DNA from: a bacterium
GTDB taxonomy: Bacteria > Actinomycetota > Acidimicrobiia > Spongiisociales > JAENVV01
DNA length: 64,000 bases
Reading direction: 5' to 3'
Assembly (NCBI GenBank): GCA_024641305.1
Contig: JAHEDI010000005.1
Span: forward strand, 62,001 to 126,000
Made by a program: the position numbers and the translations under genes. The notes under the pieces are model-generated. The model was given only the letters and a program-made list of their open reading frames with translations. It ran no database searches and had not been told where the DNA came from. Shown here in pieces: positions 1-8,551 of this stretch; position 1 is the first letter of the stretch, and the number at the start of each line of letters is the position of its first letter.

Positions 1-58
1 ATGACTCCACAAAACCGCTTGCGGCCATAGAGTGTCACCTACGGAGAGAAAGTATTTA

Positions 59-772
59 GTGACTATCACCATGCGCGGCACGTGGCCGGAACAATTGACG
101 CTACGTCGTGGTTGGGCCAAAGCCATGGCCAGGCCCTGGAACGACGACTTCCCTGGCGTGCAGCTACGGCTGGTCCGTGGGAGCAAAGAGTTCGTAGCCG
201 ACTGCGCGACCGAGCTGGCTTCCGGATACGGACAAGTCGTATCCCCCCCGCTCCCCGGCGAAAGCCAGAAGCTTTGGAAAGAGGCCGGTTTCAAACCCTG
301 GTTACGCCTCGACCTGTTTTCACGCGATCTGCACAGCCGCATTGACCCGCCCGGCATCCCGGTCGGTAACGGAGACCCCTCTGATTGGGAACGAGCGATA
401 GCCATCGACCGGCTGGCGTTCGAACCCACCTGGCGGCTAGGGGCGGCCGGACTGGCCGAGTCCCGGGAAGCGACTCCTCGCAGCTCGTTCCTGGTCTCGC
501 GCAAGGAATCGGCCATGGTTGGATTTGCCATAGTCGGAGTGGCTGGATCGGTTTCCTACCTACAGCGGGTGGCCGTTCACCCGGACCATCAGGGCGAGGG
601 AACTGGCCGATCGCTGGTGCGGGCCTCCCTGAGATGGGGTCAAAAACACGGAGCATCTTCCATGCTCCTCAACACCCAACCTGAGAACACTGCCGCGGCG
701 CGCTTGTACATGTCCGAAGGTTTTGTTCGCCTCTCCTACGGGTTGGACGTACTCAAGTTCGAGTCGTCCTGA
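59..772 (+). CDS. GNAT-family N-acetyltransferase
   Basis: This encodes a protein of about 237 residues whose C-terminal half is a GNAT fold. The acetyl-CoA binding loop is visible as VAVHPDHQGEGTGRSL, followed by the usual late motif NTAAARLYMSEGF. The N-terminal part is divergent and may be a second, degenerate GNAT lobe. The substrate cannot be told. I chose the GTG at 59 because a GGAGAG sits about ten bases before it. An in-frame GTG at 32 has no Shine-Dalgarno sequence, and an ATG at 71 is too far away. The stop codon overlaps the ATG of the pseudokinase gene (TGATG), so the two are probably translated together. Confidence 0.8.
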   Translation: MTITMRGTWPEQLTLRRGWAKAMARPWNDDFPGVQLRLVRGSKEFVADCATELASGYGQVVSPPLPGESQKLWKEAGFKPWLRLDLFSRDLHSRIDPPGIPVGNGDPSDWERAIAIDRLAFEPTWRLGAAGLAESREATPRSSFLVSRKESAMVGFAIVGVAGSVSYLQRVAVHPDHQGEGTGRSLVRASLRWGQKHGASSMLLNTQPENTAAARLYMSEGFVRLSYGLDVLKFESS

Positions 773-2091
773 TGGCCCCGCGACTCCCGGACCGATACCG
801 GCTTGAAGTTCGGCTTGGAACGGACGGCGACATCGAGGAATGGCTGGCTACCGACCTCCCCCTCGATAGACCGGTGCTGCTCCGGTTTCTTCCGGCAGGC
901 ACTTCGCCCGATCGATCCGCCGAATTTCTCGAAACCGTACGAGCCGCCGCCGGCGTATCTCACACCCATGTCGCCACCATCTATGCGGCCGGTACCATCG
1001 ACGACACCACATACTCGATCAGCGAGTGGGCCGGCGGCGTATCACTGGCCGACCGGGCACTGGCCCGCGAGGCCATTCCACCGGAGGAACTGCTACCGAA
1101 CGCGGCCGGGCTTTCGAGCGCGCTCGCTGCAATACATGCAGCCGGGATCGTGCACGGGGCCATCGACGCAGAGTCCATCTTGTTCTCTGCCGCCCACCCG
1201 GCCAAGATCGCCGGGTTCGGACGCCCTCCCCGTTGGCGGACCGCAACCGAGGACGTTCAATCGCTCTCGGCCCTGTTCGAAAGCACGATAACGGGACGCC
1301 CGATCGGTGCCGCCTTGCCGTCTCAGGTCGTCGACGCCATCTCGCCGGAAGTTGACCTGGCGCTTGAGCAGGGAAGGTCGGGGGAAGTAGACGCGCTCCA
1401 GTTGGCCGGCGCCCTACGGGCCGCTCCGCTGCTAGCACCACCCAGGCGCCGCTGGACCGGATGGAACTGGCGTTGGGTCGGGCCGGCCGGCATCCTGTTC
1501 GTTATCGCCGGGTTGTTGGTTCTACTCGGTTCAAACCTCGCCGGCCAAGGCGGGATCAGTCTCCCCTCCGGGTCGCCGGGTAGCACTTCGCCAACTACCT
1601 CACCTCCCTCAAATGCTGCCGTGACCGGAACACCCGGAACAACCACTCCCGAAGCTTCTCTGCTGGTCGCCGAAGCTGTCAGCGCGAGCGCCTACGACCC
1701 CTTTGGAACCGATGGGGAGCACGACGAACTCGCCAGCCAGGCGATCGACGGCGACTTCACGACCTCGTGGAAGACCGAAAGCTACAACTCACCCCTTCCC
1801 CGGCTCAAAGACGGAGTCGGATTATCCGTATCCGTTCGAGGGCCAGTGACCACAGTTGAGATCTCGGGGGCAAGGGACGGCACGGTGTTCGAACTCTATT
1901 GGGCACCAGGACAAGTTTCCGCTTTCGGAGACTGGACGAGGATCGCCGAGGGCACCATCCGCAACGGCGGAGCCAATGTGCCTGTGCCACCCACCGATGG
2001 CGGCGTCTGGCTCGTTTGGTACACCGACCTACCCGCCACGACCGAGGGAACGTACACGGGAGCGATCTCAGAAGTACGATTCGGATCATGA
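772..2091 (+). CDS. Membrane-anchored pseudokinase with C-terminal discoidin-like domain
   Basis: Residues about 8-220 follow a Ser/Thr kinase fold but lack catalysis. The VAIK lysine is Arg (VLLRFL), the HRD motif reads HGA (about 128-130), and DFG reads GFG (about 148-150). One transmembrane helix lies at about 236-255, followed by a Ser/Thr/Pro linker and a discoidin/F5-8C-like extracellular domain (about 300-439). In mycobacteria the same arrangement is the C-terminal part of MviN/MurJ (Rv3910), where the phosphorylated pseudokinase binds FhaA. Here no MurJ flippase is fused to it. A role as an FHA-binding regulator of lipid II export is inference from synteny. ATGA coupling to the sigma factor gene follows. 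Confidence 0.8.
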   Translation: MAPRLPDRYRLEVRLGTDGDIEEWLATDLPLDRPVLLRFLPAGTSPDRSAEFLETVRAAAGVSHTHVATIYAAGTIDDTTYSISEWAGGVSLADRALAREAIPPEELLPNAAGLSSALAAIHAAGIVHGAIDAESILFSAAHPAKIAGFGRPPRWRTATEDVQSLSALFESTITGRPIGAALPSQVVDAISPEVDLALEQGRSGEVDALQLAGALRAAPLLAPPRRRWTGWNWRWVGPAGILFVIAGLLVLLGSNLAGQGGISLPSGSPGSTSPTTSPPSNAAVTGTPGTTTPEASLLVAEAVSASAYDPFGTDGEHDELASQAIDGDFTTSWKTESYNSPLPRLKDGVGLSVSVRGPVTTVEISGARDGTVFELYWAPGQVSAFGDWTRIAEGTIRNGGANVPVPPTDGGVWLVWYTDLPATTEGTYTGAISEVRFGS

Positions 2092-2672
2092 CGGCATCTC
2101 GAGCGGACGAAGATAGCCGGCTTGTAGAACGGTTCCTGGACGGCAACCTCCAGGCGTTCAACGAACTCATGGCCGCCCACGAGGATCGCGTATTCGGTAT
2201 CTGCCTGCGGGTAATGCGGGACCGAGAACTGGCACTCGACGCCGTCCAAGAAACGTTCATCACCGTTTATCGAAAAGCTGACAAATTCACCGGCGAATCT
2301 GCATTTTCGACCTGGCTGTATCGAGTCGCCACCAATACGTGTTACGACCAACTCCGCAAGAACAAGCGGCGCGCCGCCGACCCTCTTCCCGACGCCACCG
2401 ACCCGGCCGACCCCCATTCTGATGCGGCGTTTGCCGCGGTGGAACTTCGACCCGACCTTCAACGAGCCCTGGCCACCCTCACCCCAGAATTTCACAAGGC
2501 CATAGTCCTCGCAGATATGGAGGCACTCCCCCTGCAGCAGGTCGCTGACATCTTGGGCGTGCCGGTTGGTACGGTTAAATCGCGCGTGTTTCGAGCTCGC
2601 CGGCAACTTGCCGACGCCTTGCGGAACCAAAACCCCGAGCCGCAACGTCGTAACGGTGATAACGATGCATAA
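2088..2672 (+). CDS. sigM: ECF-type RNA polymerase sigma factor, SigM-like
   Basis: This 194-residue sigma-70 protein has region 2 at about 15-85 (core-binding and -10 recognition, with DAVQETFITVYRK) and region 4 at about 130-180 (LPLQQVADILGVPVGTVKSRVFRAR, given here as the helix-turn-helix). The ATG at 2088 overlaps the upstream stop (ATGA), and its own stop overlaps the anti-sigma start by eight bases. Position between the pseudokinase and trxB matches mycobacterial SigM, so the name rests on synteny and family. Its regulon is unknown here. It is probably held inactive by the following membrane protein. Confidence 0.88.
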   Translation: MTASRADEDSRLVERFLDGNLQAFNELMAAHEDRVFGICLRVMRDRELALDAVQETFITVYRKADKFTGESAFSTWLYRVATNTCYDQLRKNKRRAADPLPDATDPADPHSDAAFAAVELRPDLQRALATLTPEFHKAIVLADMEALPLQQVADILGVPVGTVKSRVFRARRQLADALRNQNPEPQRRNGDNDA

Positions 2673-3510
2673 CCATGACCTCGATCTTGTAGCCGCCCGT
2701 GCGGAAGGGAGCGTTTCTCCAGCCGACGCCACGCTCGTCGACGAGTGGATCAGCACTTGTGCCGAATGTTCCCAGGAGTTTGAATCCCAGCAGTTGGCTC
2801 TCGATTCACTGCGTCTGGTCGAACCGGCCGCCTTGTCAGACATCGAACGGGCCAGGCTTCATCGTGGAGTCCGCGAAGCCATTGCCGAGGTCCAACTGGG
2901 GAAATCCCCCCAAGCTCATCCTGCTCCTGCCGGCGGACGGTGGTTGAAGCTGTTGGCGGGTTCGGCCGCTGCAATATTGGTGCTTGTGGTGGCTTTCGGA
3001 GTTGTCCTGCCGTCGTTCGGAGGGCGCGATACCACTTCAGCGGACCTCGCGCTTGAAGCGACCCAGACCTCGGTGGCTGCCGCGACCCCTGCACCATCGG
3101 CAGCTTTCGGCATCAACGACGACGCGACGGTGGCCGAGGCGGCGGCCGACGCCGCCGGAATGGATTCAATGGTGGGCGCCCCACCACTCCTTCAACTCGG
3201 CGAACTGACCCCCGAAGACCTCGCCAACTTGTCGATACCCATCGAAGACTTCGGCCTGGCGAGAGCGACGCCGCTCGACCAGGACGAGCCCACCCGCCAG
3301 GCACCTCTGCCAGCAGACCGGGAGGCCTACAGACAGGCAATCGAACAACCGCTCACCTGTTCAGAGGAGGGCCTCAGCTTGATCGACGGCGGTCCGATTT
3401 GGTTCGGTATCGCCACCATCGACGGGCGGTTGATCGAGCTGTTCCGGTCAGAAACCGGACTGATTGCCCTCGAGGCTTCGACCTGCGTCTTGGTATTTCC
3501 AACCGACTAA
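2665..3510 (+). CDS. Putative anti-sigma factor, single-pass membrane protein
   Basis: This 281-residue protein starts with a short cytoplasmic domain carrying a CAEC motif in the place of a zinc anti-sigma (ZAS) CxxC. I see no clear preceding histidine, so metal binding is uncertain. One transmembrane helix lies at about 95-112 (KLLAGSAAAILVLVVAFGVV). The remainder is an acidic Ala/Thr-rich extracytoplasmic region with two conserved-looking cysteines near the end (LTCSEEG and STCVLV) that could form a disulfide. Overlap with the sigma gene and the trxB/trxA neighbours fit a redox- or envelope-responsive anti-sigma factor; that link is inference. Confidence 0.7.
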   Translation: MHNHDLDLVAARAEGSVSPADATLVDEWISTCAECSQEFESQQLALDSLRLVEPAALSDIERARLHRGVREAIAEVQLGKSPQAHPAPAGGRWLKLLAGSAAAILVLVVAFGVVLPSFGGRDTTSADLALEATQTSVAAATPAPSAAFGINDDATVAEAAADAAGMDSMVGAPPLLQLGELTPEDLANLSIPIEDFGLARATPLDQDEPTRQAPLPADREAYRQAIEQPLTCSEEGLSLIDGGPIWFGIATIDGRLIELFRSETGLIALEASTCVLVFPTD

Positions 3511-3545
3511 GACAGACCTGTCAGGCTGACTAGGCTGTGGTAGGT

Positions 3546-3836
3546 ATGGATCAGTTTGCTGACAAGTTCGCCGATTTTCTCGAGACACAGGCTCAGAAAG
3601 TCCGATCTCTGACCGTTGATCGCCTCGATCGACTGATCGTGGTCGTATCACTTGGAATCATCGCAGCGGTTCTGGGGTTCATAGCGGTGACGCTCTTGTC
3701 GATCGCCCTCTTCAGAATTGTGGCCACGTATGTGACCTCAGAAGGCGCTTACGCCATCTTCGGAGGATTGTTCATCATCGCCGGAGCGTTCGTGTGGACA
3801 AGACGGAAACCTGGACAGGAAACAAATAATGGTTGA
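3546..3836 (+). CDS. Small two-helix membrane protein
   Basis: About 96 residues with an amphipathic N-terminus and two hydrophobic helices (about 30-52 and 62-82), ending in a basic tail (TRRKPGQ). I do not recognise a family with certainty; it resembles small actinobacterial holin-superfamily/DUF membrane proteins found before trxB. The start is either ATG 3546 or the in-frame GTG 3537; neither has a strong Shine-Dalgarno sequence. Its stop overlaps the trxB start by eight bases, so it belongs to the same transcript. Confidence 0.6.
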   Translation: MDQFADKFADFLETQAQKVRSLTVDRLDRLIVVVSLGIIAAVLGFIAVTLLSIALFRIVATYVTSEGAYAIFGGLFIIAGAFVWTRRKPGQETNNG

Positions 3837-4746
3837 AAACCTCATCATCATCGGATCCGGCCCCGCCGGCTATACGGCAGGCCTCTATGCCTCGCGTGCC
3901 AACCTCGACCCTCTGTTATTTGAAGGCAGCCAGCGAGGCGGCCAGCTCATGATCACGACGGACGTAGAGAACTATCCGGGGTTCCCCGACGGAATCATGG
4001 GCCCCGACCTCATGGAAAACTTCCGCAAACAGACCGAACGGTTCGGCACCCGCCTCATGACGTCAGACATCACCAGGGTCGATTTTTCTCAGCGGCCATT
4101 CGGCGTCTGGGAAGGAACTGTCGAGTATCGGGCGAATGCCATCATCGTCGCGACCGGTGCGTCAGCTCAATGGCTCGGTATTCCGGGGGAAGAGCGCCTT
4201 ACCGGACGCGGCGTTAGTGCCTGCGCCACCTGTGATGGATTCTTCTTTCGCGACAAGGAGCTGGTGGTCGTCGGAGGCGGCGACACAGCCATGGAAGAAG
4301 CCCTGTTCCTCACCAAGTTCGCTAGCAAAGTCACCGTAGTGCACCGCCGCGACGAGTTCCGAGCCAGTCGGATCATGGCTGATCGGGTTCTAGAACACCC
4401 CAAAGTCGAGGTTTTGTGGAACACCTCGGTGAGCGAGGTACTTGGTGAAGACTCGGTTACAGGTGTGACCCTAACCGACACCGGGACCGGGGAGACCCGG
4501 GCCTTCGCAACCGATGGAGTCTTTGTCGCAATCGGTCACAAGCCCAATACTGGAATCTTCGCCGGCCAGCTTGCTTTGGACGAAACCGGCTACGTGGTCA
4601 TCGACGATAAGACCACTGCCACGTCCGTCGAAGGAGTGTTTGCCGCCGGCGACGTTGCCGATCACGTCTATCGTCAAGCCATCACAGCGGCAGGAACGGG
4701 ATGTCAGGCGGCGATCGATGCCGAGCGCTGGCTAGCTGAACAATAG
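3829..4746 (+). CDS. trxB: Thioredoxin-disulfide reductase
   Basis: NADPH-dependent flavoprotein of 305 residues that reduces thioredoxin in the cytoplasm. The N-terminal FAD motif [13 protein letters not shown] is at residues 4-16, the redox-active CATCDG lies near 130-135, the NADPH-binding [13 protein letters not shown] follows, and the C-terminal FAD motif [10 protein letters not shown] is present. Length is typical for the low-molecular-weight bacterial enzyme. The ATG overlaps the previous stop, and trxA follows after seven bases, giving a complete thioredoxin system in one operon. Confidence 0.97.
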   Translation: MVENLIIIGSGPAGYTAGLYASRANLDPLLFEGSQRGGQLMITTDVENYPGFPDGIMGPDLMENFRKQTERFGTRLMTSDITRVDFSQRPFGVWEGTVEYRANAIIVATGASAQWLGIPGEERLTGRGVSACATCDGFFFRDKELVVVGGGDTAMEEALFLTKFASKVTVVHRRDEFRASRIMADRVLEHPKVEVLWNTSVSEVLGEDSVTGVTLTDTGTGETRAFATDGVFVAIGHKPNTGIFAGQLALDETGYVVIDDKTTATSVEGVFAAGDVADHVYRQAITAAGTGCQAAIDAERWLAEQ

Positions 4747-4753
4747 GAGCACT

Positions 4754-5080
4754 ATGAGCCAAAACATGGAGAATCTCACCGACGCAACCTTCGATGGTGC
4801 GATTGGTTCCGGCCAACCCGTCCTCGTCGACTTCTGGGCAGAGTGGTGCGGACCCTGCAAAGCCATCGCCCCGGTACTGGCTGATATTGCGACCGAGTTC
4901 GCCGGAAAAATCACCATTGCCAAGCTGAACATCGACGACAACCCGCAAAGCACTGCCAAAAGCGACGTCATGAGTATTCCGACCATGATCGTCTTCAAGG
5001 ACGGCATCGAGCAAAAGCGGATCGTCGGGGCGCGGCGTAAAGACGACATGATTCGCGAGCTTGCCGACTTCATCGGTTAG
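4754..5080 (+). CDS. trxA: Thioredoxin
   Basis: A 108-residue thioredoxin with the canonical WCGPCK active site at about residues 34-39, the buried Asp in LVDFWAEWC, and the cis-proline motif SIPTM. It is the electron carrier reduced by the TrxB encoded seven bases upstream. A GGAGC Shine-Dalgarno sequence precedes the ATG. Length and motifs are standard and nothing is unusual. Confidence 0.97.
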   Translation: MSQNMENLTDATFDGAIGSGQPVLVDFWAEWCGPCKAIAPVLADIATEFAGKITIAKLNIDDNPQSTAKSDVMSIPTMIVFKDGIEQKRIVGARRKDDMIRELADFIG

Positions 5081-5254
5081 CAGCCTGCCGGGCGATGGCG
5101 AGGCCTGGATCGGCCTTGTTCCGGTCGACGCCTTCCTCTCTCGCAGCCAGGCAGCGATGTTTCCTCCACAGCGGCGCGCCGTGACAGTGAACCCTGCTGA
5201 TACAAACGACCCGACAAGCGGGACGCAGGACGAATCTCGTTCGGTGGTCGTCTA

Positions 5255-6226
5255 GTGCGCCTGTACAGAGAAGGAGATTCGGGCGAGGCCGTCCGGGACA
5301 TTCAGGACCGCCTTCTTTCGCTCGGGTTCGCCTTTTCACCCGACCCACCTGGTGAGTTTGCCGATGGGACTTCCCGGGCTGTCAGAAATTTCCAGTCAGA
5401 ACGCGGTTTGGACCTCGACGGAATCGTCGGCCCTGATACGTGGCGCAGTCTGTACGAGGCCGGATACAAGTTCGGGGATCGAATCCTCTATCGGCGTAGT
5501 CCCATGATGCGCGGAGACGACGTCGAGGAGCTTCAACGGAGACTCAACGACCTCGGTTTTGACGCAGACAAAGTTGACGGAATTTTCGGACCTCGCACTC
5601 ATCAAGCACTGCTCGACTTCCAGTCCAACCGCGGCGTCGCCGAAGACGGCGTAGCCGGTCCCCTCGTGGTCCGCGAGCTTCTCGCCATCAGGCGCGGAGC
5701 ACCGCAAGCCGGTCGAGAGATGGTCAATGAGCGCGAATGGCTCCGCGGCCTGCCAACCACCCTGGTCGGCGCCCGGATCTACTTGGACCCGGCCGTCCAT
5801 GAGGGCGAACCTGCCAACGAGATTTGGCGGATCGCCATGGAGCTCGCCCAGTTCTTCCAGAAATTAGGAGCCTCTCCGTTGCTGTCTCGAAGCGTGGACG
5901 TGTTTCCCGCTGCTCCGATCCGTGCGAGGCGCGCCAACCGCCTAGGAGCGCACCTAAGCCTCTGTTTGGCCTCCCCAGACCAGAACCCTCCTTGCGTCTA
6001 TTTCTTCCAGTCAGAGAATGCTCGATCAGAGGCCGGCAGCCTCCTGGCTGAATGTATCGCCGCCCGTTTGGGCCTGCCAACGAACGGGCGAGCTTCGGCG
6101 ATGCTGCGCGGAACGAGAGCGCCCGCCGTCGTGACTGTCGCCTCGCTCGACCAGAACTCCGCCGAACACATCGGCAATGGTGTGGTCGACTTTTTCGCCA
6201 GGGCAGCCCGTGACTTCACCAACTAG
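5255..6226 (+). CDS. cwlM: CwlM-like peptidoglycan-binding pseudo-amidase
   Basis: The protein has 323 residues and no signal peptide. Two peptidoglycan-binding type 1 repeats (about 8-66 and 82-150) are followed by an amidase-3 fold (about 170-323). The zinc-amidase signatures are degraded: DPGHGG reads DPAVHEG, the SxHxN segment reads SLCLAS, and the catalytic glutamate segment reads VVTVASLDQN. It is therefore probably inactive. In mycobacteria CwlM lies at the same place next to trxA, stays in the cytoplasm, and when phosphorylated by PknB activates MurA. A similar scaffold role here is inference. The GTG start has GGTGGTCGTCTA before it, a weak ribosome site. Confidence 0.82.
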   Translation: MRLYREGDSGEAVRDIQDRLLSLGFAFSPDPPGEFADGTSRAVRNFQSERGLDLDGIVGPDTWRSLYEAGYKFGDRILYRRSPMMRGDDVEELQRRLNDLGFDADKVDGIFGPRTHQALLDFQSNRGVAEDGVAGPLVVRELLAIRRGAPQAGREMVNEREWLRGLPTTLVGARIYLDPAVHEGEPANEIWRIAMELAQFFQKLGASPLLSRSVDVFPAAPIRARRANRLGAHLSLCLASPDQNPPCVYFFQSENARSEAGSLLAECIAARLGLPTNGRASAMLRGTRAPAVVTVASLDQNSAEHIGNGVVDFFARAARDFTN

Positions 6227-6241
6227 CTCCTCTGACGACGC

Positions 6242-7102
6242 TTACTCGTAGAACACCCGGTAGATACGCTCAAGGTCGGCAACCGAGTCGTAGGAGATCA
6301 AAATCTTGCCGCGGTTGGCGGTTCCGTGTTTAATGACAACCGGCGTCCCCAATCGCTCTCCCAGTCGTTGCTCCAGTTCGATGATTGCGACCGGGCGGAC
6401 GGGCCTTCCGGGTGCCCGCTGCGCTGGCTGGCCTTCGGAGCGGCTACGAACAGCCTCTTCGACCTGGCGGACGGACCAACCCTCCGAGACGATCCGATGG
6501 GCAATGTGTTCGGCATAGGCATGGTCGTCCAAACCAAGAAGAGCCCGGGCGTGGCCGGCTCCCAATTCCCCCCGTTCCACCATCCCCTGAATCGCCGCGG
6601 GAAGCGTGAGGAGCCGCAACGAGTTCGACACGGCGGATCGGCTCTTGGCTACCCGGTCACCGATTTCCTGGTGAGTTAACCCAAAATCTTCCAACAACTG
6701 TTTGAAGGCGGCTGCTTCTTCGAGTGGACGAAGGTCCTCGCGCTGCAAATTCTCTATCAGTGCGGCGGTTAGAGACACCTGGTCATCATCTACTACCCGG
6801 ATAACCACTGGCAATTCCCGCAAGCCGACCTGGCGAGCAGCTCGGAGCCGCCGCTCCCCCGCCACGAGTACGTAGGTCCCGTCCTCGGAAGGCCGAACCA
6901 CCAGAGGTTGCAGAATACCAACCTCCCGTATCGAAGCGGCCAAGGCTTCCATACGCTCAGGGTCGAAGGCGGTCCGTGGTTGTTGGGGGTTGGGAACGAT
7001 CGAATCGATGGGGGCCAGCGCGAATTCAGAGGCGTGTGCGTCCTCAACGTGGGGGATGAGCGCCTCAAGGCCCCGGCCCAATCCTGTGCGTCGTGTGCCC
7101 AT
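6242..7102 (-). CDS. parB: Chromosome-partitioning protein ParB
   Basis: A 286-residue ParB/Spo0J protein. The N-terminal CTP-binding motif GERRLRA is at about 82-88 and ENLQREDL at about 115-122. The central helix-turn-helix includes LTHQEIGDRVAKSRSAVSN, and the C-terminal segment is the dimerisation domain. It loads at parS and spreads as a CTP-dependent clamp, then feeds the ParA gradient and SMC. A perfect parS lies 1.4 kb upstream in the same operon. The gene follows parA with a seven-base gap and converges on the CwlM-like gene. Confidence 0.96.
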   Translation of the reverse strand: MGTRRTGLGRGLEALIPHVEDAHASEFALAPIDSIVPNPQQPRTAFDPERMEALAASIREVGILQPLVVRPSEDGTYVLVAGERRLRAARQVGLRELPVVIRVVDDDQVSLTAALIENLQREDLRPLEEAAAFKQLLEDFGLTHQEIGDRVAKSRSAVSNSLRLLTLPAAIQGMVERGELGAGHARALLGLDDHAYAEHIAHRIVSEGWSVRQVEEAVRSRSEGQPAQRAPGRPVRPVAIIELEQRLGERLGTPVVIKHGTANRGKILISYDSVADLERIYRVFYE

Positions 7103-7109
7103 ACCTCCG

Positions 7110-7889
7110 CTACTCCTTGTTGTGTCTCGCTAGGAACTCACGGCCTAATTCGCGGTAGGCAATAGCTCCCCTGCTCATCGGATCAAAAGCCTCAATCGGT
7201 TCTCCGTACGAGGGCGCTTCGGACAGCCGAACCGATCTTGGAATCATCGTCCGATACGCCCGGTCTCCAAAATACTCGCGAACCTGGGTGGCCACATCAG
7301 AGGAAAGGTTGGTCCGAGCGTCATACATCGTCAGGACGGCTCCGTGTACCTCCAGCTCCGGATTGATGTTCTTCTGCACCAGCTCAACATTCCTCAGCAA
7401 CTGGCTCAGGCCTTCCAAGGCGTAGTACTCGGATTGTATCGGAATAAGAACTTCGTGAGCGGCGGCCAGCGCGTTGATGGTCAACAGACCGAGGGACGGC
7501 GGGCAGTCGATGAGGATGTAGTCGAACTCGCCATCGACCCCCTTCAGGGCAGTCTTTAACCGCTGCTCCCGCGAAAAGGCCGAAACGAGGGCTATTTCCG
7601 CTCCGGCGAGGTCGATGGTTGCTGGCAAGACGTACAGATCTCGTACGCTCGTTGGCTCGAGGACGTCCTCTACAGGTACGTCTTCCAGCAGGACTTCGTA
7701 GACAGACTGCTCGACGCTCGACCGATCGATGCCCAGGCCAGAAGTCGCATTTCCCTGGGGGTCAAGGTCTACGAGCAAGATCCGCTGTCCCTGATAGGCG
7801 AGCGCGGCCGCCAGGTTGATAGATGTGGTCGATTTACCAACTCCGCCCTTTTGATTGGCGAGAGCGACAATGCGGGTGTCTCTAGTCAC
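7110..7889 (-). CDS. parA: Chromosome-partitioning ATPase ParA
   Basis: A 259-residue deviant Walker-type ATPase. KGGVGKST (about residues 14-21) has the signature lysine of the ParA/Soj family, and the Walker B region reads ILIDCPPSLGLLT. It forms nucleoid-bound dimers that move ParB-parS complexes apart. The start overlaps the rsmG stop by four bases (ATGA) and parB follows after seven bases, the standard rsmG-parA-parB order beside oriC. Confidence 0.96.
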   Translation of the reverse strand: MTRDTRIVALANQKGGVGKSTTSINLAAALAYQGQRILLVDLDPQGNATSGLGIDRSSVEQSVYEVLLEDVPVEDVLEPTSVRDLYVLPATIDLAGAEIALVSAFSREQRLKTALKGVDGEFDYILIDCPPSLGLLTINALAAAHEVLIPIQSEYYALEGLSQLLRNVELVQKNINPELEVHGAVLTMYDARTNLSSDVATQVREYFGDRAYRTMIPRSVRLSEAPSYGEPIEAFDPMSRGAIAYRELGREFLARHNKE

Positions 7890-8533
7890 GATTTAGACAT
7901 CATAAGCATCCAGGCGGGCGGGTCAAGGACCTTAATCGTCTCGATCGCACCGACGAGCCCGTTCTGCTCCGCTTCTTGGAGGAGAAACTGATCGTCGGGC
8001 CCGGTCGCCCTGCTCAGTCCCAGGACCCCGCGACCGCCAGTTCCGAGAAGTCGCCCGAAGGTCTTAATGGCTTCAGGCGGCGGGAGTACGGCCCGCATGA
8101 CCGCGGCCTCCTGCCCGGTGGAAATCTGGGAGATTTCGGCCTGGCGTGCCGACACGTTCGAAAGCTCGAGTACCCGGATCGCCCGCCGAACCAATCCTGT
8201 CCGACGGCCGGATCGGTCAACGAGGAGCATTTCCGTCGTGGGCCACAATATTCCCAGCACCAGCCCGGGTAAACCAGCCCCGGAACCGAGATCCACGCAC
8301 GACTGAGGGGGGACTGGCCAGGACCGGGCGAACGCGGCGGAGTCGAAGATGTGGCGCTGCCAGAGGCGCTCCTTTTCCTGCGGACCCAATCCGCCGGCGG
8401 CGGCGGCCTCTGACAGCAACCAGTCAGCAAGATCCGACAGTCGGTCGAGCATTTCTGGAGTGGGTGGGCTATCCAGCAGGGCGGTTAATGTGGAAAGGGG
8501 CACCACCGGATGGTAGTGCCCCTTTTGTTTCAC
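7886..8533 (-). CDS. rsmG: 16S rRNA (guanine-527-N7)-methyltransferase RsmG
   Basis: A 215-residue SAM-dependent methyltransferase of the GidB/RsmG family that modifies G527 of 16S rRNA, the site whose loss gives low-level streptomycin resistance. The SAM motif CVDLGSGAGLPGLVL is at about 84-98. The GTG start lies inside a perfect parS site, so the first codons (MKQK) are written by the ParB-binding sequence. The stop overlaps parA. Jag ends 18 bases upstream. Confidence 0.94.
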   Translation of the reverse strand: MKQKGHYHPVVPLSTLTALLDSPPTPEMLDRLSDLADWLLSEAAAAGGLGPQEKERLWQRHIFDSAAFARSWPVPPQSCVDLGSGAGLPGLVLGILWPTTEMLLVDRSGRRTGLVRRAIRVLELSNVSARQAEISQISTGQEAAVMRAVLPPPEAIKTFGRLLGTGGRGVLGLSRATGPDDQFLLQEAEQNGLVGAIETIKVLDPPAWMLMMSKS

Positions 8534-8541
8534 GTGAAACA
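8526..8541. promoter_or_regulatory. parS: parS centromere site
   Basis: The 16 bases TGTTTCACGTGAAACA form a perfect palindrome identical to the parS consensus bound by ParB/Spo0J across bacteria. It lies about 2.4 kb from the rpmH-dnaA gap, within the parB operon, and overlaps the GTG start of rsmG. ParB loading there could also hinder translation-coupled transcription of rsmG-parA-parB; this regulatory idea is inference. I found no second perfect copy by eye. Confidence 0.95.
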
Positions 8542-8551
8542 GCGTGGTTTG

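Noticed and set aside
1-30. ATG-TAG frame of ten codons at the left edge
   Set aside because: May be the 3' end of an upstream gene, but nothing in nine residues supports a family.
1896-2843. 315-residue minus-strand frame
   Set aside because: Antisense to the sigma factor gene.
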